DNA from: Zelopaecilomyces penicillatus
Lineage: Eukaryota; Ascomycota; Sordariomycetes; Hypocreales; Pseudodiploosporaceae
Assembly: GCA_005765155.1 (NCBI GenBank)
Contig: VCCP01000002.1
Location: 1,736,001 to 1,800,000, forward strand
Direction of reading: 5' to 3'
Length of the DNA stretch: 64,000 bases
Part shown: positions 25,865-37,700 of the stretch, piece after piece
Position numbering within the stretch: position 1 is the stretch's first letter
Layout of the letters: every line of letters begins with the position of its first letter
Program-made: the position numbers and the translations under genes
Notes under the pieces: model-generated
Databases searched by the model: none
Told to the model about the DNA's origin: nothing
What the model saw: only the letters and a program-made list of their open reading frames with translations

Positions 25865-28800
25865 TTAAAAACTGGCGACCGCAACAGCGACAGCCTGATT
25901 ATCTGAGTGCGAGATAGAGACAGCAATGTCCTTCACACCAGCCTTTTTAGCTACAAGAGCGGCGTTTCCGTGAAGCTGTTCAAAACGAATCCATTAGTAA
26001 ACCGTTTCTTTGATACATCCAAGCAAGTAAAGTGAACTTACAGAAACAACTGGTGCACCAGTATCATCTTTGAGAATCTCAATATCCTTCATAGCAGCAC
26101 CAGCCCCCTTGCTGGCAACACCAAGTGACTTGAACACCGCCTCTTTGGCGCTCCATTTGCCTGCAAAGGAGCTTTGAGGACTAGCTGCATCTTGGCAGTA
26201 TGCAATCTCCTTGCTAGTGAAGTTGCGTTCGAGGAATGTATCATTTGTGATATTAATCGATGAAATATCCTCAACGTCCACACCAACATTACTGTTCTTG
26301 TTGGTAACCTTTCGGGCTAAAGTCTCCATGATATGTTGAGTTTCCCTCTTCTTGGAGGCAGCGACAGTCTTTTCCGACTGCTTCATGAAGTTAGGCGCGA
26401 ACTTCAGCTCGGCCGACTTCTTGTCTTCCGAAACTCTGGCATCTGGGTTCAGCAGTACGCTTCCCAGTTGCTCATCAGTGTAGGGCGACTGAGATTTTGC
26501 GACGAACAGGCTATTATTGATCAAGCCATTGTGGAAGAATCGATATGCCTTCTTCTGGCGCGCCTCCAGCTTGGCGCAGTACTGCTCGTAAGTCTTCTCG
26601 TCAAGAGTCGCGAAGAGGTACTTGGCATGAACACCAATTGCTTGTGCTCCCTTCTGTCCGAAACCAAATGAGGTAACGGAGAATGCCTTGATACCATCTG
26701 TTTGAATGCTTTGGCTGGGGTAGACGATCAGGTCATATTCTTCCATAATTGGATCAACATTGTCAGCGTTTCGATTTCCGGGAACCAGGCCGCTGTTCAG
26801 CACCTGGAAACAGCCATTGGCCATCCAAGCACCGGCGGCACCCTTGGGGTGGCCTGTGAGATACTTTTGGAAGATGCCTAGAACAGCATTGCCCTTGCTT
26901 CGTCCCAAGTGGCGCAGTTGTTGGCAAACCACAGAGGATTCGTTCTTATCATTGGCCTTGGTCGAGGTTCCGTGGAAAGAAGCGACTCCTAGGTCGTCAA
27001 TTGTAAGACCCCAAGTGGCAAGAGCACCGCGCAAAGGTGCTATAGTTGGATCGCTCTTCCAGAAGTTATTGCCCATGCTTCGGAGAAGCTCCTTTTCTTG
27101 CCTGATAGCCTCCTTCTCGATATGCGTCACACGATCTTGAGCATATTCTTTCTCATCAAAGGAGCCACCCTGAGCCTTCATTGCATCAATTTCATCATGA
27201 AGGAACTCAAGTTCGGACTCTTGCCACTGCTTGATCTGCTTCTTGCGACGCTCGATCTGGCGGCGACGATAATTGATGTCGAGTAACGGTGACGGGAACT
27301 TGCCAGCGTGTTCACGAGCGGTTGTAAGAACACCTTGACCCGGAGCTGGGACGGATCTTCCAATCTTGTCCGATGCAGTGGTGGTGAGAGCCAGAATACC
27401 ATGGATAGGTACCCCCATATCCAAAGCCAACTTGGCAGTCATGATGACCTGGATACCACAACCTTGGGCTTCCATGAAACCATTCCTGGTTGTCGTCGTT
27501 GGCCGAGACATTTCCTTTGGTGTTCGCCCATGGGCAAACTCGTCAACAGTGTTGCTGGTAGCCTTCATATTTGCAAACTCATATGAGCCCTCCTCTCCAA
27601 AATCGTCAAAACCACCAACAAAGCAGACACGTGCTTTGCCCTCCATGATTGTCTCGTAGCCGATGTCGATAGACTCGACAGCAGTTGCACAAGCGCCGAC
27701 TGGTGTCTTGATCGGTCCGGAAGAGGATATCAGCAACATGTTGACCCAAGCAGCCATTGTGTTGATGAAGGACTCTTGCAAAATGTCATTCTGAAGAGGC
27801 TTGTCGAGGAAGCGATCCTTGTGCATGCCACGGAGAGCTGCAGCACCACCCATACCAGAACCGACACAGTTACCAACTTCTGACACGTGGACATACTTGT
27901 AAAACTCGTAAGGATCCGTGATACCAGAAGAAATCAAAGCTTCAGCCGTGGAAACAAGGAGAAACAAGGTAACAGGATCAACCTGAGAGATAATATCCTC
28001 GGGGACGCCATATCGCTTAGCATCCCAACCAGTAGGGATCTGGCCTGCAACGAGACGATCAAAGCGAAGTGCTTTGGGAATCCAGAGACCAGCGCCCTTC
28101 TTCATGCGGACGGTGTACTCGCCTGATTCAGGGATCTCGAAAATCTCAACTTTGTCACCATGCTCGCGCTTGAACTCATTGGCGGTCTCCTTCGAGGTCT
28201 CGAATGGCTCCAAATCTTCCTCAATTACGACCTCATGAAGCAGCTGCTTCTGGTTGGGGTCATAACCATCGAATAGCTCAGGTTCGATCAAACGAATGCC
28301 AGAGTGCTCCAAAATATACTTCTCATACTTCTGCTTGATGTCTTTGTCATCGACAGGCTCGCCAGTCTTGCCATCAACCCAGCCGGCGTAGGGTTTGCCC
28401 TTCAAAGGACCGTTGTGATTCTTGATGAGACCCATCATCCATGCCATCTCTACACAACCTTCGAGAGAGAATTCGCCAAAAGCTTCCATTTCCCATCGTG
28501 TTCTAGAGTTACCCCAAGGGCCGACCTCGGCGAAACCTGTCACTACAACAACCTTGTCCAGGTCAACCATTCCCTTTAGCTGGTCATGCAAAGGGGCGAT
28601 ATCCTTCTTCCAATCTGGAAGTGGCGGGAAGTCGAATTTGATGTTGGCGCGGGGTTCGATGGTCTTCTTCTTGTAGAGAACCTCAGAGTCGGCTCCATTG
28701 ACAATTGTGTTTTCAAGGGCACTTTCCTTGGTAACTGCCCTACGGATCTCGCTCGTCTCCATGATATCTTTCCTCAGCTTGGTCATTGCCTCATTGAGGT

Positions 28801-31552
28801 TAGGGATGAACTGGAGACCGCCGTTGAGATCGGCGAATACAGGCTCTGACTGACACAGATCGACAATGGTCGGCGACATCAAACCGAGCAGGTTGAATGC
28901 CATCTCCTGCTGGGAGAAGGTGCGAACGCCGAAAGCCTCGACACCTTCAGCTACAATGTTGTTCCCAGACATGAGACCAGTACCACGGGTCCAGCCAATG
29001 ACAGCGCCACAAATAGTGAGATAGTGAGCCCAGCTCTCCGAGTACCAACGATTGAAAAGGGTTTCAAGAGCGAGCTTGGATTCAGAGTACAGACCATCAT
29101 TGCCGAAAGTTCCATGATTAGGAGAAAGAGGTAGCACGACTTGAGCGGGCCGAGTCTCGAAACCACGTTCGGCTTTCTGAGCTTTGACACACCCAAGGAG
29201 TCGAATAAGATTCGTAAGCATGATACGGTGGGCTAGTTCTGATTTGGAGTCGACACTGTCAATTTGACGGCCATTCTCGGAAATAGCGGCGAAGGGAACA
29301 ATGTAGTCGAGATCCCATCCGAGACCATTCTTCGGATCGTAAATGTAGTCGATCAAGGCCTCCACATCCTGCTTGCTGCCCTGATTGAAAGGAACCACGA
29401 CAAGCTGCGACCCGCGGGAACCGAAGCGGGCATACATTGACTGATAGTACTCGGTCACTTCCCGTGAGAACCTGCTGGTTGTGACAACAACCCTGGCACC
29501 ACCAGTGATGAGGCCTTGCAGCACCTCAGCACCGATGGAACCAGCACCAGCACCAGTCATGAGAACATGCTTTCCAGCGTAGGAAACACCGGACCTTGCA
29601 GCATCCTCGAGGCAATTCAGATATACTGCAGTAAGCTTCTTGCTATAGTCCCAACCATGCAAGTTCTTTCTCTTGAGGTGTAGGAAAGGGATGGTTTCAA
29701 CACGACCCTTGCCCTGACTTGAGGCTTTAACACCAGGCTTTTTGAACCTGCCGTTTTCCTTGGGAATAATCTGGCTTTCATTCATGGCTAGAGAGCGCAG
29801 TACATCACCGTACAAGCTCTTGATCTCAAGCTTGGACGTCTTTGACATCTTGTGCTGCTGTTGGATGAGCTTGTAAATTCGCTGCAGATCGTTCTGAACC
29901 TTGGTACGATTTCCATACTCAGAAATCTTGCCTCCTTCGGCCATTTGCTGGACATAATGCTCCAATTTCCTGCAACTGGCGCGAGGTGCCTCTTCAAAAT
30001 TGAGGTTTCCCCGAGCATCAACAGTGGTCTTTGGACCAGTAGGAATTCCTACATCCTTGTAAACGGGAGAGACTTCCAGCACTGCTTTGCAGTTCTCAAT
30101 GAGTTGAAGACCGAGCTCCTGCGCAAGCTTGTATGTCTCGCCTCGCTCAGTTGGACAATTGTCAATATGATACTGCATGAAATCCAGCAACTTTGGGTTT
30201 GATCGGTTCATGATGCGAATACATCGGCTCACAATTTCACGATCAATCGCGTTCAGTCTGCCGAAGATGATATCGAAATACATGCTCAGGGCATCCTGGC
30301 GGGCCCAATTCCATGAAGAGTCGTAAGTTCGGGCCTTCAATGGGCTGAACACAGGCTCAATACCAGAAGCATAGAAATCTCCATGCTCCGCGGTCCATAA
30401 ATCAAGCTGCGCCTGCAGAACTTGCTCGGACTTCTTGGTATCAACAAATGCTTTGTCACCAGCTCGAAGATCTAACTTCAGATAGCGAGCAAGCAGTTCG
30501 AGCTGCTGTTTGAAAAGTGCTCGCTGATCCTTGGTCAAGGCATCGATTGCAGCAGGATCCATCATCATGCCGCCACCTGCCCCGGCAGCTGAATCAGAAG
30601 CCGACGTGCTCGTCAGACTGACACCCGCATTTGCGGCATACTTCTGAGTGACGTCGTCTAGGAAGGCCTTTGCATCACCTTCGGAGCCTAGACGAGCAGC
30701 GGGCTCCATGGTCAATGCGAGAATCAAAGCACCGTCCTGTCTTCCTGAACCAAGTCCCCATCGTGTTTCTAGGTATTTTCGGGCTGCAGTAATATTGAAG
30801 CCACCGGGCATCTTTGAAGATATCATACGTGCGATTAAAGACTGTGATTGTTTGCCCAGATTACCATCAAACGTGGCCTGCATGGCCGCACCTAGCTCAT
30901 CGAGGGGTGTGTCTTCTGGCTTCTCAGGAGTCGAACCGAACTCTTTTCCAAGATCACCTAGAATCTCATTCTGAAGGGTAGATTTACCTAAGGCCAATTA
31001 GCTTCTGGTCTCGATTGTAGAAAATATAGCATAGTGCTCACCTCCAACGAGATCTTTGATTGCCTTGCTTAGAGGCACCTCAAGGAGAGGCTTTTTGAGC
31101 TTTTGCGCAACTAATGCTCGCACAATATCAAGAGCCTGGACAGGTTGATCAGGAATCTGCGCGGCAGGTCCCGCGCCAGGTGGAGGAGCGGCGGCGGGAG
31201 CAGCAGCAGCAGCAGGAGCTTGGCCTGTAGGCGCGCTTGATGATTCAACAGGCTCAGGCTCTTCCTCAACAGGGTCGACATCATAGTATATCTCCTTGGC
31301 GTCTTTGTTGTAGCATAAAATCTGTCGCTGAACGGATTTGGCGGCGTCGTATGCCTCATATTTGGATGCTAGTGTGCGTTTGGCCATGACCCCAAGGGTG
31401 TCCGCGGGGCCGATTTCAACAACACGCTCGGCCGTCTTCTCTGCCAAGAAGACATCTTGAGTCTCGATCCATCTTACAGGCGATGCAAACTGGTAGGCGA
31501 GAAGCTCAATGAGCAATGTGTGGGCGAGTTCTTGCTCGACTTCGGGACGCAT
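25865..31552 (-). CDS. fas2: Fatty acid synthase subunit alpha
   Basis: Three exons, 31042-31552, 26042-30987 and 25865-25975, give 1855 aa. The alpha subunit forms the central wheel of the cytosolic alpha6-beta6 FAS. In order: the N-terminal malonyl/palmitoyl-transferase fragment (about 1-95), an Ala/Pro-rich linker (about 105-140) and the acyl carrier domain with the phosphopantetheine serine at about residue 173 ([11 protein letters not shown]). The ketoreductase follows, with [16 protein letters not shown] near residue 650, then the ketosynthase with the nucleophile in [10 protein letters not shown] near residue 1270. A C-terminal phosphopantetheine transferase domain starts [10 protein letters not shown] (about 1738) and contains [16 protein letters not shown]. 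Intron 1 splits the ACP motif just before its serine; the last intron cuts the transferase domain, so the final 37 codons are needed. It is head to head with fas1. Confidence 0.97.
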
Positions 31553-33047
31553 GATGGCGGTAGGTGTGTCGGATGATAGGAGAAGGTGTCGAAAAGGGTG
31601 GAATTAAGTATAGAAACTCGAGCCGCTAGCTCCGTCAAACGCGGTCGTTTTGTCTGGTCCCAAAGCTTAAGGAAATATATGCTTTCCTTGAGCAAGCTGA
31701 GGACAGCCCTTTGCGGATTCAAAGGAAGCTTTGGTCGATGGGCCAAGGCTCCAGAGGGGCAGAATGGTATGAAGGAAGGGGGAATGGAGAATAAGGAGGA
31801 GGAAGAGGAGCAGAAGTTGGCGTGGCGGCGTGAAGGTGGTGATAATTAGGGATAAGTAAGAAGAGAAGGAGGATTGAAGAACTGATTAAGCTTCTCTGCC
31901 AGCCAAATAGATTTACGGGGCGAAAGAGGCGAGGAAACAATCGGAGCCAGGAGGGTGAGGCAGCTCTGGCTGGGCCGGACAGATGGGCAAACCTGATGGA
32001 TGGATGGAGGGAGGTATGGATTGTTGAACCCAAAGCGACCCACCCAAGGTTGACGACACAGAAAAAAAATTGGGGGACGTTGTGTAGGGACCCTGGTCGT
32101 CGTCTTGCCGCTAGGCTCGGTACAGATACAGTGGGTGTAAAGCGCTGCTGCCAGTGCGTGTGTGCTCAGGTACCTCCAAGGTACTTGCACTGGTCCCCTG
32201 GTGCACAGTTGGCAAGCCTGCAGAACGGGTCGCTGCAGTCGTGCAGTGGACTTCTCAACCACATGAGCGGCCTAAGCCCAACACAGCTTGACCTGTGGTA
32301 GCTTCAACCACCCACTGTGCCGGAACCCCAGACAAGGCTGGCGTACCTGGAGGTACTTGTGCTGAGTGCCGGATGCTACCGCGTTGGCGACACCAGCAGC
32401 GAGCAATCAGGGGCTCTGCAATTAAAGTCCCTGGAAGCGGTCCTGTTCCTGTCCACACCTCTACGGAGTACTATGTGCTAAGGTAATAAGCTCTATCAAA
32501 ATGACGACAGGGGGAAGAACTTCCCGTTGGCTCAGGGGACGGAGAGGCATTGCCGGGGTCTCGCATCTGCATGTTTTAATTCAGACAGAAATCTCTGCTA
32601 GTCTGTCAACTCTGTTCCGTTATCCTGCGACTTGTTCGCCCCCCCATTCAATGACTATTAATGGACCTAATCAAGGGGATACAATACGGAACTCGGAGTG
32701 CGGTGTGGAGGGTGCCTGTGGCTGATGTAACCATTGGAACTCAAAATCTAGGAACAAGACGCATCAATGGGTTGAGGGTTGGGGGACTTGGTGGTGACAT
32801 TGGGGGGGACATTGGGGGGCTTTGAGAGGGTCTCTGGGAACCATCCAAAGTGCATGCATCCACTGGCAGTGCAATGCCAGCCCCTCCGACCCACTCCGGC
32901 CTCCCGGGTTGTGCAATTTCGCTGGGAAAAACGGCCCCCCTAAGGCATGTACTGATACAACAGCCCAACTCCAATTGAGTGTGCTGTTGGAAACGGCGAA
33001 ATGGAAAATGGAGTGGTGGCTTGACAACCAACCACACAATGTCGCTC

Positions 33048-33075
33048 TCATCATCATCATCATCATCATCACCAC
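33048..33075. repeat. (CAT)n microsatellite
   Basis: About nine uninterrupted CAT units, followed by CACCACC, lie in the FAS intergenic region. Confidence 0.85.
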
Positions 33076-34669
33076 CAATATGGCGCCTCCGAAAGAGCCA
33101 TTTACCTTACTTGTACGAATACTTGTCTTCTGTTTTTATGCAATTGTCCATTTTCGCCAAGCATTTTATGGCGCTCGCACTCTCCGTAAACACAATCCGG
33201 TTGCAAATTGTCCGGTCCTATCTTGATTACGTGCCCCCCCTTTCGCCCTATCTGTCAACGGTTGGATCAATGGGCTGTGATTGTCTTCTTCCAAGATGTT
33301 TTTCGCAACTGTGGCGTGACATGCGTTACTTCTTCTACTCGCTTGTTGGCGCTGCCACTATCTGGCTTTTTACTCCGTACATTGGCAATCAATTGATGGA
33401 AGAATGGAATGCTTCGTTGACGTATGACAGAGGTATGTACCTAGTGGCAACGGAAGGCCCGCCACTTGGCTGTGTGTGCCTGAACTACTGAAATTTCAAG
33501 CTTCTCGGGTGCTAAAACCGCTCATACTGAGTATAACTTGACATGGTGATTATTTTCTGGATGGTATTCGTTGTTCAATTTAAATTTCTTCACCTCGGAA
33601 CCGGGTGGTCATTGATAACAACAGTCTCGATGTTGTTGTGGTGGCTGGCTGCTGGCTTTTTTGGACGTTTCGTTCCGTATTTATCAGCATCAACGGAGAA
33701 GGGCCTAGTGAAAATTTCGTTTCTCCGAATGCAATTGGTACTGTGATTTGGCAGCGGGCGAGTTTTCTGTAGTATCTCTTATTTCCATCTGCGAGGCATT
33801 GATGCAAGTCATTCGGTATCACCCTTCAGCGATCTAATCCAGCCACAGACAGTGCTCTGTAACCGTTGCACACGCTTCGGAAGCTACATGCCGACATCTT
33901 GCAAGCATAGTGTGAGGTGCTTGAGACTCGACAACGCAAGGTACAGACATGGCACTCGTTCCACGTACACCATACCATGTACGCAAGGTATATTCGAACA
34001 ATCAGTATTATCTTCCTCTTCCCTTCCGCATCAGGCCGTTGGTTGCTTGCCCCTCCCAACATTCGAGGTGGTGGGTGTGGCTAAACCATGGCAGTCCTTT
34101 CCAGCCCTCCACCAAGTACTGGTACCTGAGATTGCCCCACCATCCTCTGTAACGCAGCACTATGAGCTATCCCCAACAGAACTAAATTTTTGACGAGGCT
34201 CGCCCTGAGTCCCTGACGCAAGCAGCCTTTCATGCCGCCAGCTGTAAGCTCTTGGCTGGCTGGCTGGTGCCCGACAAGGGTGCCTGCCCACGTAGCAGGC
34301 AAAGGTATTATGTCTTTGAAATTTCCCTAGCTGCCCTTCCACCTCACTTATACGTCGGGCGACATCTCGACCTCCAAACTCGAATTCCCCCCCTACTTCA
34401 CAACTCCCCTCAATTCTCCCCTTCCTCCCCTTCCTCTGCTCCATAAACTCCTCTTTTCTCCCCCCATTCTCTTTGAACGAGCTCGCCTGGTGCCGTGCTG
34501 TGTTGCGTTGTGCCCGCACAAGTCCAAACTCACCGGCTTTTCTAGTAGCTTTAGGGAGACCCCCATTTCAGGGTTGAGCAGTGCGCAGACCGAAGGGATT
34601 TCCTTGCACACGCCACCCACGACTATATACATCCTAATAGCCGACTCTGGGCTGAGAATACAATAATAG

Positions 34670-34731
34670 GTGAATCCCCAGTCCCCCTCGCTCATTCGAA
34701 CCGAATTGATCTAACAGTGATTGCCCCGCAG
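34670..34731 (+). other. Possible 5'-UTR intron of fas1
   Basis: A GTGAAT donor at 34670, a branch-like GATCTAAC at 34708-34715 and a CCCCGCAG acceptor ending 34731 lie 36 nt upstream of the fas1 ATG. The reading frame upstream has no conserved content, so if used it is a leader intron. Confidence 0.4.
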
Positions 34732-34767
34732 ATTCGTTCGATACCCTCCTCCCACTTTCTCTTCATC

Positions 34768-37700
34768 ATGTACGGCTCTGGTACCGGCCCACAGACGGGC
34801 ATTTCCACCCCCAGATCAAGCGCTTCGCTCCGGCCATTGACTCTGTCGCACGGCACTCTCGAAACCTCGTTCCTGGTGCCGACCAACCTCCACTTCCATG
34901 CGTCACAGCTGAAGGATCGATTTGTTGCCAGCCTACCTGCTGCAACAGACGAGCTTGCCCAAGATGACGAGCCCTCATCTGTCCCAGAACTCGTTGGAAG
35001 ATACCTGGGCTTTGTTGCCGCTGAGGTTGAAGAAGGCGAGGATGATGCACAAGGTTCCTATGAAGAAGTACTCAAACTCGTGTTGAACGAATTCGAGAGG
35101 GCATTCCTCCGAGGGAATGAGGCACACGCTTTAGCTGCCACGTTGCCCGGCATTGAGTTGAAGAAGCTCGAGGTCATTCGCAGCTACTACATGGCAAGAG
35201 CCGTGTCTAATAGAACCATCAAACCCCACGAGTCAGCGCTGCTGAGGGCTGCCGACGATGGTTCCGCCGAAATTTACACTATATTCGGTGGCCAAGGAAA
35301 TATTGAAGAGTATTTCGAGGAGCTTCGGCAGATTTTCCGCACCTACACTGGTTTCATTGGGGAATTGGTTTCTGGCGCAGCTGAACTTTTCCAGACACTA
35401 TCCAACCACCCAAGTGCAGAAAAGATGTTTCCCAAAGGTCTCGATATCATGGCCTGGCTTCAGAGTCCAGACTCGACACCTGATATTGACTACCTGATCT
35501 CAGCACCAGTCAGCTTTCCGCTCATTGGACTTGTTCAGATGGCGCATTACGAGATTACTTGCAAGGTTCTCGGTATCCATCCCGGGCTGCTGCGTGAGAG
35601 AATCAGTGGTACCACAGGTCATTCCCAGGGAATCGTCATGGCTGCTGCGACCGCGGCAGCTGATTCTTGGGAATCCTGGCGTGAGATTACCACTTCGACA
35701 CTGACGATTCTCTTTTGGATTGGAGCTCGAAGTCAGCAGGCATTCCCAATCACTTCCATGACGCCAATCATGCTTAGTGAGTCAATGGAGCACGGTGAAG
35801 GCACACCAACACCTATGCTTAGCATTCGGGACCTCTCGCAACAGGAAGTTCAGAAGCACATTGATGCCACAAACCAGTATCTCCCCCCTCAGCGTCATAT
35901 CAGCATCTCTCTCGTTAATAGCCCGCGCAACCTTGTTGTTACCGGCCCGCCCACATCTCTGTATGGCTTGAATTCCCAACTTCGAAAGGTCAAGGCCCCA
36001 ACAGGTTTAGATCAGACGAGAGTGCCACACACAGAGCGCAAAGTTCGATTTGTGAATAGATTCCTGCCTATCACAGCTCCCTTTCACAGCAAGTACCTGG
36101 CTGAAGCAACGGCCGTCATCGACAATGATCTCAAGGACATCTCTATTGACTCGAGCGACCTCGGTATTCCAGTCTTTGACACTAACAGTGGAAAAGATCT
36201 CCGCACTGAAGTCAATGGTAACATTGTTCCTGCACTCGTTCGGTTGATTACAAGAGATCCTGTGAACTGGGAGACGGCAACTGTCTTCCCAGAGGCCACA
36301 CATATTATTGACTTTGGCCCTGGCGGTGTCTCTGGTCTAGGAAATCTGACCAGCCGAAACAAGGAAGGAACTGGTGTCCGCGTTATTCTTGCCGGTGCTG
36401 TGGAGGGCGCCTTGGCTGAGGTTGGCTATAAGACGGAGCTTTTCGATAGGGATGAAGAAAATGCCCTCAAGTATGCCATGGACTGGGTCAAAGAATACGG
36501 CCCGCGGCTGATCCGAACTTCGAGTGGCCACAAATATGTTGACACGAAGATGAGCCGACTTCTCGGTCTCCCGCCAGTCATGGTCGCTGGCATGACACCT
36601 TGCACGGTTCCTTGGGATTTTGTTGCAGCAACAATGAATGCGGGCTATCATATCGAACTTGGAGGTGGTGGTTATTTCAACGCTAAGCTAATGACCGCCG
36701 CGCTCAGCAAGATTGAAAAGGCGATTCCGGCTGGCCGCGGAATCACAGTCAATCTCATCTATGTAAACCCTCGAGCAATGGGTTGGCAGATTCCACTCCT
36801 TGGCCGATTGCGAGCAGAGGGCGTGCCAATTGAAGGCTTGACCATTGGTGCTGGCGTACCATCCATTGAAGTTGCTCAAGAATACATTGAGACATTGGGA
36901 TTGAAACACATCGCGTTCAAACCTGGCTCTGGTGAAGCTGTTCAGGCTGTTATCAACATCGCCAAGGCAAACCCAACATTCCCCGTCATTCTACAGTGGA
37001 CAGGCGGGCGAGGTGGTGGTCACCACTCCTATGAGGATTTCCATCAACCGATGTTACAGATGTACGGTCGTATTCGCCGTCAAGAGAACATCATTCTTGT
37101 TGCTGGTAGTGGATTCGGCGGTGCGGAAGACACCTACCCGTACATCACTGGTGACTGGTCCAGAAAGTACGGTTATCCGCCTATGCCGTTTGATGGATGT
37201 CTTTTTGGCAGTCGGATGATGGTGGCTAAGGAAGCACATACTAGCAAGAACGCGAAGCAAGCTATCGTGGACGCCCCTGGTCTTGATGATGAGGAGTGGG
37301 AACAGACTTACAAGGGCCCTGCTGGCGGTGTTATTACTGTTCGGTCAGAAATGGGAGAGCCTATTCACAAGCTTGCGACTCGAGGTGTTATGCTTTGGGC
37401 TGAAATGGACAAAAAGATCTTCAGCTTGCCTAAAGAGAAAAGAGTCGCCGAGTTAAAGAAAAGTCGTGAATATCTCATCAAGAAGCTCAATGATGACTTC
37501 CAGAAGGTCTGGTTCGGCTGCAATAAGTGCGGCAAAGCCGTGGATCTCGAAGACATGACATATGCCGAAGTAGTCCGCCGTCTAGTTGAATTGCTTTATG
37601 TCAAGCATCAATCACGTTGGATTGACCCATCTTTCACCAAGTTGACAGGCGATTTCATTCACCGTGTTGAGGAACGATTCACAACTGGCACTGGGCGTGC

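Larger units (their letters stand above)
31553..34767. promoter_or_regulatory. 3.2 kb divergent fas2 / fas1 regulatory region
   Basis: It lies between the start codons of the two FAS subunits. A single CCTCGG (33593-33598) matches the core site known for FarA/FarB fatty-acid-responsive Zn2Cys6 factors. Other contents are a (CAT)n microsatellite, a G-rich GACATTGGGGG repeat (about 32795-32820), a pair of similar TACCT...AGGTACTTG segments (32169 and 32343) and a C/T-rich leader just upstream of fas1 (34385-34460). Open frames of up to 170 codons here (for example 32979-33491, +) show no domain and I do not treat them as genes. Confidence 0.5.

Noticed and set aside
32979..33491. 170-codon open frame in the FAS spacer
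   Set aside because: It starts in a CAT microsatellite (poly-Ser) and shows no conserved features.
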